Source: an uncultured Selenomonas sp. (lineage in GTDB: Bacteria > Bacillota > Negativicutes > Selenomonadales > Selenomonadaceae). From it: a stretch of 64,000 bases of DNA. Both the position numbers and the translations under genes were made by a program. The stretch lies in the NCBI GenBank assembly GCA_947167105.1, contig CAMVGU010000007.1, forward strand, positions 1-64,000, given 5' to 3'. Shown in pieces: positions 33,381 through 42,711 of this stretch (its first letter is position 1; every line of letters starts with the position of its first letter). Below the pieces are notes generated by a model. The model saw only the letters and a list, made by a program, of their open reading frames with translations, did not search any database and was not told the DNA's origin.

Positions 33381-34766
33381 TCAGGCCTCCTGTGCTGCTT
33401 TGGCGTTCCTGCGGCGTTCCTCCAGCTCGGCCTGGATCTGGGGGAATTGCTGATCCAGGCGGTAGAAGGACATGATGATAATGGAGCAAATCAGAAGAGC
33501 CATGGGCAGATAGAGGTACATGGCCTTGATGGCCAGCAGGGAATCCGCTGTCTGGACTGCCGCACTGGCATCATAGGAGCCCCAGGCCAGGAGAACCCCC
33601 GAGAGCCCTCCCGCCAGTGCCTGGGAGACCTTGCCCAGGAAGCCGTTGACGGAGGAAAGGGTGCCGGCTGCCTGGACGCCGGTTTTCCACTCGCCGTAAT
33701 CCACGGGGTCAGCCTGCATGGAGAAGTAAATGCTTTCCTTTACCCCATAGCCTGCGGCGGAGATAAAGGCACCGGCCAGAATGCCGTTGGTGCTCAGGTC
33801 CGCCAGCATGATGATGACCAGTCCGAAGAACTGCACGGCAGCCGAGAGGGAATACAGATTGCGCTTGCCCAGGCGCTTGGCCAGGAAAGGCACGGTGAGA
33901 TTGGCCACCATGGGCACCAGGGACATGATGGTGGCCACCACGGAGGCCATTTCCGTGCTGCCTACATAGTATTTATAGTAATAGACCAGGGCGCTGGACT
34001 GGATAAAGAAGCCCGTCCACATAAAGAGGATATTGAGGGCGAAAAGCTTCCAGGGAGTATTGTGGGCCAGGGAGGCAACGGTCTCCTTCAAGGTGGCGGA
34101 TTTTTCCGTTTCCTGGAGATTCGTTTCTCGTACCAGGGCGAAGGTCAGCAGGAAGCAGAGGCAGCCCACCAGGCCGAAGATGCCCATGACTACTCGGAAA
34201 CCAAGCACCTCGTCACCCTGCCCGATCATCTCCACCAGCTTAAAGGCTGTGGCGGAGACAATGGTGGCCCCCAGGAAGGCCAGGAACTTCCTCCAGGTGG
34301 CCAGCACCGTGCGCTCGTGCATATCGCTGGTCAGTGCAGGCAGGATGGAAGCCAGGGGTATATTGACCACGGTGTACATGAAGGAAAGGAAAATATAGGT
34401 AGCATAGGCGTAGGTCAGCTTCCCGTCAGGGGAGATATCTGGCACGCTGAAGGCCAGGAAGGCCGCCAGGGCGAAGGGGAAGGCGCCGAAAAGGAACCAG
34501 GGGCGGCTCTTGCCCCAGCGGCTGTGGGTCTTGTCGATGGCAAAGCCCACCAGCACATCCGTAATCGCGTCTATAAAGCGGCAGACCACGAACATGGCCG
34601 CAATATCTATGGCGCTGAGCTTCATGACATCTGTGTAGAAATACAGCAGATACAGGGAAATGACCTGCCAAATCAGATTGCAGGCAAAATCTCCCAGGCC
34701 GTAGCCGAAACGCTGCTTGTACAGCGCCCCCGCCAGGGTCTTGTTTGACGAAAACAGGGAACTCAT
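33381..34766 (-). CDS. GPH-family sugar:cation symporter (MFS)
   Basis: Twelve hydrophobic segments over 461 residues and the family markers FGYGLGDFACNLIWQ at the start and FAIDKTHSRWGKSRPWFLFG after TM2 identify a glycoside-pentoside-hexuronide transporter. It should import a glycoside together with a cation. It forms an operon with the GH78-like gene, divergent from an AraC-type regulator across a 137-bp gap. Confidence 0.88.
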   Translation of the reverse strand: MSSLFSSNKTLAGALYKQRFGYGLGDFACNLIWQVISLYLLYFYTDVMKLSAIDIAAMFVVCRFIDAITDVLVGFAIDKTHSRWGKSRPWFLFGAFPFALAAFLAFSVPDISPDGKLTYAYATYIFLSFMYTVVNIPLASILPALTSDMHERTVLATWRKFLAFLGATIVSATAFKLVEMIGQGDEVLGFRVVMGIFGLVGCLCFLLTFALVRETNLQETEKSATLKETVASLAHNTPWKLFALNILFMWTGFFIQSSALVYYYKYYVGSTEMASVVATIMSLVPMVANLTVPFLAKRLGKRNLYSLSAAVQFFGLVIIMLADLSTNGILAGAFISAAGYGVKESIYFSMQADPVDYGEWKTGVQAAGTLSSVNGFLGKVSQALAGGLSGVLLAWGSYDASAAVQTADSLLAIKAMYLYLPMALLICSIIIMSFYRLDQQFPQIQAELEERRRNAKAAQEA

Positions 34767-34903
34767 ATAAATCCCGTCCTTTCTACCTGTTGTGATGATG
34801 ACAGTTTCATTATAGGGAAAGTACGGGCCTTTGGTAATTGGCTTTTTTGCGGTTTCGGTTGACTTTTTTTGTTTTAGGTTGTTTTGGGAGGGCAGAAAAG
34901 AGC

Positions 34904-35929
34904 ATGGTTCCCTTCAATGAGGATGAAATCTTTTACCGTGACTATTACCGGGCCTCCCAGGCGCCGGAGGAGCTGCAAGCCTTCCTGGCCCGCCTCGACC
35001 CTGGGGAGGCCCTGGAGCGCCGCCTGATTATACCCGAGCTGTTCCCGGACAGGATTTCTTATAATATGGAGGACAGCGAATACTTCTCCCAGGGGGATGG
35101 CCGCAGCATCTTTCTGACCCGGCACAACCGCTATACCCCTGCCTTCCTGCACCGCCATGCCTTTTTTGAAATCGCCTATGTATGCTCCGGCCACTGTGCC
35201 CAGAGCATCGGCCTGGAGCGCCTGGAAATGGGGGCAGGGGACATCAGCTTTATCGCCCCGGGGACCTTTCACACCATGGAAGTCTTTGCAGAAGATGGCA
35301 TTGTCTACAATATCCTCCTGCGCCACGGCACCTTTTATGAAATGTTCGCGCCCCTCATCAAGGGGAAAGGCCGCATCAGCGAATTCTTCTCCGAGGGAAT
35401 GCATGAGGGGAGCAGGCTGAGATACCTGCTGTTCCGCACCGACGGGGACGAGACCCTGCGGGAAAACGTGCTGCGCATGTACGAGGACCAGGAGCGGGGG
35501 GACGCATACACGGATCAGTTCCTGATCGGCTGCCTGACCATGAGCCTGGCCTACCTGATGCGCTATTACCACGGCACCCTGGAAAGCTCCGTCTCCAAGC
35601 AGGTCAACCTGCCGGATAACTTCCTGGTCATGAACTACATCCAGGAACACCTGACGGAAGTCACCCTGGCAGATGTAGCCAGGCACTTCTCCTTCTCCGT
35701 TTCCTACTGCTCACGCCTGATTAAAAGCTCCACGGGCCTGGGCTTCCACGACTGGAAACGCGTCCTGCGCCTGCGCCGGGCAGAACATCTGCTGCGGCAC
35801 ACCGACCGCACCGTAGCGGAAATCGGCACCTCCCTGGGCTACGTAAACCCCGAAACCTTCATCCGCGCCTTCCGCAAGGAATTCCACATGAGCCCCACAC
35901 AGTACCGCAGACAGGCGGGGAAGGTTTAG
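34904..35929 (+). CDS. AraC-family transcriptional regulator
   Basis: An N-terminal cupin-like ligand domain (FLHRHAFFEIAYVCSGH; FIAPGTFHTMEVF) and a C-terminal pair of HTH motifs (VTLADVARHFSFSVSYCSRL; VAEIGTSLGYVNPETFIRAF). 341 residues from ATG 34904, behind GGGAGGG. Divergent from the symporter-glycosidase operon, it is the likely activator of that operon in response to a rhamnoside or its sugar. An 11-base run of G follows immediately after the stop. Confidence 0.88.
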   Translation: MVPFNEDEIFYRDYYRASQAPEELQAFLARLDPGEALERRLIIPELFPDRISYNMEDSEYFSQGDGRSIFLTRHNRYTPAFLHRHAFFEIAYVCSGHCAQSIGLERLEMGAGDISFIAPGTFHTMEVFAEDGIVYNILLRHGTFYEMFAPLIKGKGRISEFFSEGMHEGSRLRYLLFRTDGDETLRENVLRMYEDQERGDAYTDQFLIGCLTMSLAYLMRYYHGTLESSVSKQVNLPDNFLVMNYIQEHLTEVTLADVARHFSFSVSYCSRLIKSSTGLGFHDWKRVLRLRRAEHLLRHTDRTVAEIGTSLGYVNPETFIRAFRKEFHMSPTQYRRQAGKV

Positions 35930-36051
35930 GGGGGGGGGGAGGTTGTGATTCCAAAATCCGCACCAGTGGCGCGGAAATATCAATCACCCTTTTAAAAAAG
36001 ATAGTTTACGCTACTTCGCTTTATAATGGCAATGAGAGTCACACACAATTT

Positions 36052-36366
36052 TCACGTTCCATACAACAATACCCCTTTATGCGCAACTTCATTTTCAATT
36101 CCTATACGATTTTTTCGACTCTCAAATCTGCTTTCTGTACCGATGATGATATCCACCGCGCGACTGCGCACGTCACGAATGGCTTTATATGCCTCGGCAG
36201 TCAGATCCATCAGGTTTTCTGTACCATCTTTGACAATGATGTAGAAGTCAAAGTCACTGTCATCGGTGGCAGTTCCTTTCGCATAGGAGCCAAACAGATA
36301 GATTTTTTTAGGTGATAATCTATGAATGAATTTTTCCTTAATTAAATTGATTTCCGCTTCAGGCAT
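36052..36366 (-). CDS. MNT-type nucleotidyltransferase (antitoxin-like), orphan
   Basis: A minimal nucleotidyltransferase of 104 residues with the GSYAKGTATDDSDFDFYIIV signature (GSxxxGxxxxDSDxD) and a third acidic residue in AVDIIIG. Such MNT proteins usually pair with a HEPN toxin, which they AMPylate; no HEPN gene is adjacent here. ATG 36366 is preferred to ATG 36402 because GGGGAGATGGAG precedes it. Confidence 0.78.
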   Translation of the reverse strand: MPEAEINLIKEKFIHRLSPKKIYLFGSYAKGTATDDSDFDFYIIVKDGTENLMDLTAEAYKAIRDVRSRAVDIIIGTESRFESRKNRIGIENEVAHKGVLLYGT

Positions 36367-36402
36367 TGTAACCACTCCATCTCCCCTACGGGTGCCACTC
36401 AT

Positions 36403-36744
36403 TTGCTTTGTCGTTTCGGTCGTTTCGACGAGCTCATGTTTTTTTCCTGCCTGAATCTGATATTTTGGTGCATTATTTCCATTTTTGTCGTAGAATCACT
36501 TTTTCGACAGTAGAAGAATGCCCAAGAGCCGAACCACCTTGCTTTCCCTGGGGTTCGGCTCTTGTTTCGGTTGGAAAAGGTGTATGGAGAAATTGCTGTG
36601 AAAATTCTTAAAATGCTTATCCACAAGAAACCTCAATAAAGCACAAATAAACAAAGAAAAACTCTTGCTTTTCTCTGTATTTGTGCTTATAATAGAATCA
36701 TCAAGAACAAAGAACAACGCAGATGAATGCACAGGAGGTTCATT
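36403..36744. other. Intergenic region upstream of the rhamnose operon
   Basis: No gene is seen in about 340 bp. It contains the rhamnose promoter and its inverted repeat at 36639-36693, listed separately. The remainder is AT-rich without features I can name. Confidence 0.5.
36639..36693 (+). promoter_or_regulatory. Rhamnose operon promoter with inverted-repeat operator
   Basis: TTGCTT (36665) and TATAAT (36688) are 17 bp apart. A perfect 11-bp inverted repeat, AAGCACAAATA at 36639 and TATTTGTGCTT at 36678, has one arm between -35 and -10 and one arm upstream, which suits a repressor. The core is repeated at the MFS-rhaM promoter (41178). Confidence 0.65.
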
Positions 36745-38166
36745 ATGTTAGTTGAAACGAAAGCAAGAGTCGGTGTCTTCTCCATCGCCCTGGGGGCTTA
36801 TCTGCCCCAGTTCCCCCAGTTGGTGCCGGAATTTGAGGCCCAGTACGGGGCTTTCAAGGAGACTTTGCCGGATACGGTGGAGCTGATTGACGGCGGGCTG
36901 GTCACTACGAAGGAGCAGGCCATGGCGGCGGGGGACAAGTTCCGGGCGGCGGATGTGGATTTGGTGCTCCTGCAGATGCTGACCTATGCCACCAGCTACA
37001 ATGTGCTGCCTGCCATCCGTGATTTGGATGTGCCGGTGGTGGTGGTGAATTTGCAGAAGAAAAAGGCTCCTGACTATGAGAGGACGGATATTCCCACCTG
37101 GCTGGGAGAGCTTTACGCCTGCGGTGCCACGGGCGAGGCTGTGGCGGATCTGGAGCGGGCCGGCAAGCGCCATGCGGTCATCACCGGCGTCGTGGAAGGC
37201 GGGGATGAGGCTGCTGCGGCGGAGATTGCGGACTGGTGCAGGGCCGCTCAGGTGCGCCGCCGTTTCCGGGATACGAATATCGCCCAGATCGGCAGGCCCT
37301 ATCCCGGCATGATGGATCTCTACATTGATGAAACGAATCTTTACAACAGGATGTTCCTCTACACGAAGCAGTTCGACTGGGAGAAGATGTGGGCCATTGC
37401 CGACGATATCACGGACGAGGCCGCCATCAGGGCCAAGGCCGAGGATATCCTGGCCACCTTCGATATCGAGGGCGGCGCCACAGTGGAGACTGTCTGGGAG
37501 ATGGCCAGGTATGTGGTGGCCTTCGAGCAGTGGGTGAAGGACGAGCATCTGGGACTCATCGCCTCCCATTATGACGGCTTTGCCAAGGGCCAGGCCGGGA
37601 AGCTGGACAGTATGCTGATACCGGCCTTCTCCATGCTGATTAAGCAGGGCACGGCCTGCGCGGTGGAGGGTGATATCAAGGTTGCCATGGCCATGTCCAT
37701 CCTGAAGACCATTGCCGGTACGGGCCAGCTCTCCGAGATGTATTCCATCGACTTCAACGAAGATATCTGCATCATCGGTCATTCCGGCTCCGGCGATGCG
37801 GCCATTTCCCAGGCGAAGAAGCCTACCATGAAGATTGTGCCTGTTTTCCACGGCAAGGCGGGGGGCGGCTACCTCACCCAGTTCTACCCGCCTACGGGGG
37901 ATATTACCTATCTCGCCATCACCCAGGACAAGGACGGCAATTTCAAGTTCGTGGCAGCGGAGGGCGTCAATGAGGAAGGCCCCATCTTCACCTTTGGCGA
38001 TACGAATATGCGTACCCGCTTCTCCTGCGGGGCCAGGGAGTTCGTGAACAGGTGGAGCGAGGCAGGCCCCACCCATCACATGGCTGCCGCAGTGGGCCGC
38101 CATATCGACACCATCAGGAAGGTGGCCAAGATTTTGAATGTTCCCTGTGAAGTTGTATGCAGATGA
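36745..38166 (+). CDS. L-fucose/L-arabinose isomerase-family protein, probable L-rhamnose isomerase
   Basis: The 473-residue sequence belongs to the FucI/AraA-like fold (VGVFSIALGAYLPQFPQL, GRPYPGMMDLYIDETN, HGKAGGGYLTQFYPPTGD) and not to the TIM-barrel RhaA family. It is the first gene of an operon with rhamnulokinase and rhamnulose-1-phosphate aldolase, and no rhaA is seen in the window, so it probably converts L-rhamnose to L-rhamnulose. Function is inferred from position; family placement is seen. ATG 36745 follows CAGGAGGTTCATT. Confidence 0.75.
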   Translation: MLVETKARVGVFSIALGAYLPQFPQLVPEFEAQYGAFKETLPDTVELIDGGLVTTKEQAMAAGDKFRAADVDLVLLQMLTYATSYNVLPAIRDLDVPVVVVNLQKKKAPDYERTDIPTWLGELYACGATGEAVADLERAGKRHAVITGVVEGGDEAAAAEIADWCRAAQVRRRFRDTNIAQIGRPYPGMMDLYIDETNLYNRMFLYTKQFDWEKMWAIADDITDEAAIRAKAEDILATFDIEGGATVETVWEMARYVVAFEQWVKDEHLGLIASHYDGFAKGQAGKLDSMLIPAFSMLIKQGTACAVEGDIKVAMAMSILKTIAGTGQLSEMYSIDFNEDICIIGHSGSGDAAISQAKKPTMKIVPVFHGKAGGGYLTQFYPPTGDITYLAITQDKDGNFKFVAAEGVNEEGPIFTFGDTNMRTRFSCGAREFVNRWSEAGPTHHMAAAVGRHIDTIRKVAKILNVPCEVVCR

Positions 38167-38178
38167 GTGAGGCAGAAA

Positions 38179-39585
38179 ATGGCGAATAAATATTATCTGG
38201 CTGTGGATATCGGTGCCTCCAGCGGGCGGCATATCCTGGGCTGGCTGGAAAAGGGCAAGATACGCCTGGAGGAAATCTACCGCTTCGAGAACAAGCTGGT
38301 GAAGCAAAGCGGGCATCTGTGCTGGGATTTGGAGCACCTTTTCCACGAGGTCACAGCCGGCATGAAGAAATGCGGGGAGCTGGGCCGTGTGCCCGTGAGC
38401 GTGGGCATCGACACCTGGGGCGTGGATTTCGTGCTGCTGGATGAGGGGGGCAACGTCCTGGGCCCCACGGTGGCTTACCGTGACGGGCGCACCAAGGGCA
38501 TGGACGAAGAAGTCTATAAGCTGATACCCGAGGAAAAGCTCTACGCCCGCAACGGCATCCAGAAACAGCTCTTTAACTCCGTTTACCAGTTGATGGCCAT
38601 TAAGCGCGATACCCCCCAGCTTCTGGAAAAAGCCCGGAGCTTCCTGATGGTGCCGGAGTACCTGAATTTCCTTCTGACGGGTCAGAGGGCCAATGAATAC
38701 ACCAATGCCACCACCAGCCAGCTGGTGAATGCCCAGACCCAGGATTGGGACTGGGAACTCATGGATATTTTAGGGCTCCCCCGTAAGCTCTTTGGCAAAC
38801 TGAACATGCCCAAGACCGTGGTGGGGCCCCTTACGGACAAAATGGCGGAGACCATCGGCTACCAGACCGAGGTGGTGCTGCCCGCCACCCATGATACCGG
38901 CTCGGCAGTCATGGCTGTGCCCACCATGTCCGAGGACAGCATTTACCTTTCCTCCGGCACCTGGTCCCTTATGGGCATCGAGCGCCTGATACCGGACTGC
39001 ACGGAGCAGAGCCGCAAGCACAATTTCACCAATGAGGGGGGCTACCACTGCCGCTACAGGTATCTGAAAAACATCATGGGCATGTGGATGATGCAATCCC
39101 TCCGCAGGGAATTCAAGCATGCCTACAGCTTTGAGGAATTGTATCAACTGGCCCATATCGGGCGCTATTTCACCTCGGTGGTGGATGTGAACGACGCCTC
39201 CTTCCTGGCGCCGGACAGCATGATAAAGGCGGTGCAGGACTACTGCGAAAAGACCGGGCAGGAAAAGCCGGAGACGGAATGTGAGCTTCTGTACTGCATC
39301 TACAAGAGCCTGGCCAAGTGCTATGCCCAGACCGTGGCGGAAATCGAGGAAGTCACGGGCAAGCAGTACGATACCATTCATGTGGTGGGCGGCGGCTGCC
39401 AGGACAGATTCCTGAACAAGCTGCTGGCCCAGGCCACGGGGAAGGCGGTCTTTGCGGGGCCGGTGGAGGCTACCGCCATTGGCAACCTCCTGGCCCAGAT
39501 GCTGAAAGACAAGGTGTTCAGCGACCTGCCGGAGGCCCGCGCCGCTGTGGCGAAATCCTTTGATGTGAAACAGGTTGAGATTTAA
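38179..39585 (+). CDS. rhaB: Rhamnulokinase
   Basis: FGGY-type kinase that phosphorylates L-rhamnulose at C1. Phosphate 1 motif AVDIGASSGRHI at the N-terminus, the rhamnulokinase segment GIDTWGVDFVLLD, ATHDTGSAVMAVP, and the adenosine motif VVGGGCQDRFLNKLLAQATG are all present. Length 468 is normal. ATG 38179 is used, 12 bases after the preceding gene's stop; the GTG at 38167 lacks its own ribosome site. Confidence 0.95.
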   Translation: MANKYYLAVDIGASSGRHILGWLEKGKIRLEEIYRFENKLVKQSGHLCWDLEHLFHEVTAGMKKCGELGRVPVSVGIDTWGVDFVLLDEGGNVLGPTVAYRDGRTKGMDEEVYKLIPEEKLYARNGIQKQLFNSVYQLMAIKRDTPQLLEKARSFLMVPEYLNFLLTGQRANEYTNATTSQLVNAQTQDWDWELMDILGLPRKLFGKLNMPKTVVGPLTDKMAETIGYQTEVVLPATHDTGSAVMAVPTMSEDSIYLSSGTWSLMGIERLIPDCTEQSRKHNFTNEGGYHCRYRYLKNIMGMWMMQSLRREFKHAYSFEELYQLAHIGRYFTSVVDVNDASFLAPDSMIKAVQDYCEKTGQEKPETECELLYCIYKSLAKCYAQTVAEIEEVTGKQYDTIHVVGGGCQDRFLNKLLAQATGKAVFAGPVEATAIGNLLAQMLKDKVFSDLPEARAAVAKSFDVKQVEI

Positions 39586-39602
39586 AAGATAGGAGCAGAC
39601 CC

Positions 39603-40421
39603 ATGAAAATCGAAGAAAGCAAATTCCTGGAAGGCTTTGTGCGTTTGACGGCGGATGCCTTCAAAAAAGGCTGGCATGAGCGCAACGGCGGCAATCTGAG
39701 CTATCGCATACCCCAGGAGGAAATCGAGTCCGTCCGCCAGTCCCTGCATGAAGTGCAAGAGTGGCAGGACATCGGCAACACAGTGCCGGAGCTGGCGGGA
39801 GAATACTTCCTGGTGACGGGCAGCGGCAAGTATATGCGCAATGTGGAGCTTTCCCCGGAGGAAAATGTGGCCGTTATCCAGGTGGATGCCGAGGGCAAGA
39901 AATACGGCATCGTCTGGGGCCTCACAGCCGGTGGCCGTCCCACCAGCGAACTGCCCACCCATCTGGCCGCCCATGAACTGAAGAAAAAAATGACAGGGGG
40001 CAGAAATAAGGTTATCTACCACGCCCACCCCACCAACCTCATCGCCCTGACCTTTGTCCTGCCCCTCAAGGACAAGGAATTCACCCATGAACTGTGGGAA
40101 ATGGCCACGGAAGATCCCGTTATCTTCCCGGAGGGCATCGGCGTGGTGCCCTGGATGGTGCCGGGGGGCAAGGAGATTGCCGATGCCTCCGTCAAGCTGA
40201 TGGAAAAATACCGGGTAGTGGTCTGGGCACATCATGGCCTTTTCGTCTGCGGTGACGACTTCGATGAAGCCTTCGGCCTCATGGACACCGTGGAAAAAGC
40301 TGCGGAAATCTGCGTAAAAGTCCGTTCCATGGGCGGCAAGCAGCAGACCATCCCCGAAGACGGCTTCCGCCAACTGGCCAAGGATTTCAAGATTGATTTG
40401 AACCAGGATTTTTTGAAGTGA
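39603..40421 (+). CDS. rhaD: Rhamnulose-1-phosphate aldolase
   Basis: Class II zinc aldolase giving dihydroxyacetone phosphate and L-lactaldehyde. Zinc-site histidines are visible in IYHAHPTNLIAL (near 141-143) and in WAHHGLFVCG (near 212); the catalytic region ERNGGNLSYR is near residue 24. Length 272 matches the enterobacterial enzyme. It is 17 bases after rhaB and ends at a terminator. Confidence 0.95.
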   Translation: MKIEESKFLEGFVRLTADAFKKGWHERNGGNLSYRIPQEEIESVRQSLHEVQEWQDIGNTVPELAGEYFLVTGSGKYMRNVELSPEENVAVIQVDAEGKKYGIVWGLTAGGRPTSELPTHLAAHELKKKMTGGRNKVIYHAHPTNLIALTFVLPLKDKEFTHELWEMATEDPVIFPEGIGVVPWMVPGGKEIADASVKLMEKYRVVVWAHHGLFVCGDDFDEAFGLMDTVEKAAEICVKVRSMGGKQQTIPEDGFRQLAKDFKIDLNQDFLK

Positions 40422-40436
40422 ATTGCATATGAAAGG

Positions 40437-40484
40437 AACGGCCGTGATGCCTGGTGTAAACTGTGGCATCATGGCTGTTTTTTA
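40437..40484 (+). terminator. Terminator of the rhamnose operon
   Basis: AACGGCCGTGATGCC and GGCATCATGGCTGTT arms, then TTTTTT. Confidence 0.75.
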
Positions 40485-40555
40485 TAGTCGCGCCTCAACT
40501 TGCTAACTACTATTATATAGTAGTATAATAGTGGTGGAGGCGTGTGAATGAAGAT

Positions 40556-40683
40556 AATTCGTAAATTCATATTGGGAACTATTGGCAGTGTTTGCCAAAA
40601 ATGAGCAGGAAAATCTCAGCAAGGCAGAGCGTAACGAACTGAAAAAGAAAATTGACGTATTGGAGAAGTGTTTGCAGGGGTGA
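40556..40683 (+). pseudogene. HigB/RelE-type toxin remnant
   Basis: An open stretch without a start reads LLAVFAKNEQENLSKAERNE, then LKKKIDVLEKCLQG and stop. This is the usual C-terminus of HigB-like toxins (FAKNEKENLS...). The N-terminal two thirds are gone, and the ATG at 40549 reads a different frame that stops after 18 codons. It directly precedes an intact antitoxin gene. Confidence 0.6.
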
Positions 40684-40688
40684 TAAGC

Positions 40689-40994
40689 ATGAGCAAGGCA
40701 TTTGATATTTTGTCATCGGCATTGGATGAAGCTGCTGAAAGCAGCAGATCTGAGAAGAAATTTCTACGAGAAGAAACAATGTCAATCGAAATTGAACCTT
40801 TGATCGAATATACGGCTGCGGATATCAAGGAGATACGCTCCAAAACCGGGTTGACGCAATCGTTATTTGCCAAGTGGTTCGGAGTATCGACAAGGACGGT
40901 AGAAGCATGGGAGTCAGGAAGAAACAAGCCATCCGGGCCAAGTAGCCGTCTGCTGGGATTGCTGAAAAACAATCGGCTGTCGATTGCACATTAA
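40689..40994 (+). CDS. HigA-type antitoxin (XRE helix-turn-helix)
   Basis: A 101-residue protein whose C-terminal half is an XRE HTH (TAADIKEIRSKTGLTQSLFA, then VSTRTVEAWESGRNKPSGPS). This is the form of HigA-2/NadS antitoxins. It follows the truncated toxin by five bases. With no toxin left it may simply be retained as a repressor. Confidence 0.8.
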   Translation: MSKAFDILSSALDEAAESSRSEKKFLREETMSIEIEPLIEYTAADIKEIRSKTGLTQSLFAKWFGVSTRTVEAWESGRNKPSGPSSRLLGLLKNNRLSIAH

Positions 40995-41049
40995 GTTACA
41001 GGCTGGGGAAAGGGCAAAAGTCCTAAGGTAATCCCAGCCCCTTTGTCTG

Positions 41050-41084
41050 TCCTCCCGCTTACAGAAGTGGGGGATATTTTTTTG
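41050..41084 (+). terminator. Terminator after the higA-like gene
   Basis: CCCGCTT and AAGTGGG arms around ACAG, then a run of T. Confidence 0.55.
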
Positions 41085-41177
41085 CCCAGTTACGCCGTCA
41101 TTATTCGCACCCAGGCCGAATTTAACGAGCAAGTACAGAAGAACACATAAAAACAAAAGAAAAACAAGAAAACATAC

Positions 41178-41206
41178 TTGCTTTTCTTTGCTATTCGTGC
41201 TATCAT
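41178..41206 (+). promoter_or_regulatory. Promoter of the MFS transporter-rhaM operon
   Basis: TTGCTT, 17 bp, TATCAT. The segment CTTGCTTTTCTTTG-C-TATTCGTGCT closely matches the promoter of the rhamnose isomerase operon at 36664-36688, so the two operons are probably co-regulated. The rest of 40995-41308 holds only the preceding terminator and AT-rich DNA. Confidence 0.6.
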
Positions 41207-41308
41207 AAGAGCATAAACAAAGGCAATCAAATGACAAGCAACAAAATTGCCTTGTGTTTCAGCAATCATCTTATGTATGATCTGTACTGTATGAAAGGGT
41301 GGTATGCA

Positions 41309-42664
41309 ATGTTAGGCGTGAAAGTTGACTATCACATGTCTGCGTGGAAGAAGACATTGATAGCTGGCCTCATCAGCTACATCGATGCCGGCTCCATCGT
41401 GGCCGGTGCCTCCGGCCTCTCCATGTGGGCCGATTACCTGGGCATGTCCAGCGTCCAGATGGGCCTTTTGGCGGCGCTTTCCTCCAATACGGGCGGTGCA
41501 GCCCTGGGCGCACTTATCGGAGGCCGCATCTGCGACAAGTACGGCCGCAAGTTCGTTTATAACTGGGCACTGCTCATCTACATGTTGGGGGTTCTGCTTA
41601 TCTGCCTGGCCACGAATTATCCCATGTTCCTGCTGGGCTATGTGATAGTGGGCCTTACCGTGGGGGCGGATGTGGTTGCCTCCTGGACCTTCATCGCTGA
41701 GGAAGCCCCCTCCAAGAACCGGGCCAAGCATTGCGGCTCTGCCCAGATTGCCTGGATGCTGGGGCCTGTGGTGGTGTTCCTGGCCTCCATTCCCCTGAAT
41801 GCAGCCTTCGGTCTCCTGGGCAACCGCATCATCTTTGCCCATCTTATCGTGGTGGCGGCCTGGATTTGGTATCAGCGCCTGAAGATGCCGGAGTCCACGG
41901 AGTGGGTCGAGGCACGGAAGAAGGAGCAGGAGCTGGAAGCTGCCGGTATCAAGGTACGCAAGGCCAGCTACGGCGACATCCTGCGGGGCACGGCTTTCAA
42001 GACAGTCCTCATGTGCTGCGGCGTTTACATGCTGTGGAACCTGGCTGCCAGCACCAACGGTTTCTTCATGCCCTACATCTATGAGCATGTGGGCAACCTC
42101 TCCAATGCCGCTTCCCTGGCGCTGACCGCCGGTAACTTTGCGGTGTGCATCCTGACCACTGTTATCTTCATGTTCACGGCTGACAAGTTCAACCGTCGCA
42201 AGGTTTACGGCATCTTCTCCGGCCTTGGGGTTATTTCCTGGTTCGTCTGGGTGCTGCCTGCTGATATGTTGCAGATGTGGATGCTGGTCTTCTTCACGGT
42301 GGTCTGGGGCCTGTCCATGCAGCAGCAGTTCTATCAGCTCTGGAGCTCCGAGCTTTTCCCGGTGCGCTACCGTGCCACCGCCCAGGGCTTCACCTTCTTC
42401 GTGACCCGCTTCTCCGCCGCCATCTGGGGCTTCGCGGTGCCTATCCTGATGGAAATGGTGGGCTTCCGCGTGGCAGCAGCCTGCATGATTGGCTTCTGTG
42501 TCCTCTCCTGGCTGGCTGGTACCTTCTTCGGCGGTGATGACCGGGGCAAGACCCTGGACGAAATCACCAGGGATCGCTACGGCGATGAAATTGACGAGAA
42601 CGGCTGGCTGGTAGAGCCTGGCCATGCCCATGCCCATGCAGCGGTGGTTACGGATAACAAGTAA
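41309..42664 (+). CDS. MFS sugar transporter, probable L-rhamnose permease
   Basis: A 12-helix major facilitator of the sugar-porter type; GGRICDKYGRKFVYNWALL is the signature between TM2 and TM3. About 451 residues, ending in a histidine-rich tail (HAHAHAA). Its promoter resembles that of the rhamnose operon and the next gene is rhamnose mutarotase, so rhamnose is the likely substrate. ATG 41309 lies behind AAAGGGTGG; earlier starts would add a non-conserved leader. Confidence 0.85.
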   Translation: MLGVKVDYHMSAWKKTLIAGLISYIDAGSIVAGASGLSMWADYLGMSSVQMGLLAALSSNTGGAALGALIGGRICDKYGRKFVYNWALLIYMLGVLLICLATNYPMFLLGYVIVGLTVGADVVASWTFIAEEAPSKNRAKHCGSAQIAWMLGPVVVFLASIPLNAAFGLLGNRIIFAHLIVVAAWIWYQRLKMPESTEWVEARKKEQELEAAGIKVRKASYGDILRGTAFKTVLMCCGVYMLWNLAASTNGFFMPYIYEHVGNLSNAASLALTAGNFAVCILTTVIFMFTADKFNRRKVYGIFSGLGVISWFVWVLPADMLQMWMLVFFTVVWGLSMQQQFYQLWSSELFPVRYRATAQGFTFFVTRFSAAIWGFAVPILMEMVGFRVAAACMIGFCVLSWLAGTFFGGDDRGKTLDEITRDRYGDEIDENGWLVEPGHAHAHAAVVTDNK

Positions 42665-42711
42665 TCAATATCTAACATACTGGATTACAGTAGACTATGC
42701 CCAGTTAAGTG

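Noticed and set aside
35929-35939. G11 tract as phase-variation switch for the AraC gene
   Set aside because: It lies after the stop codon, so it cannot change the reading frame.
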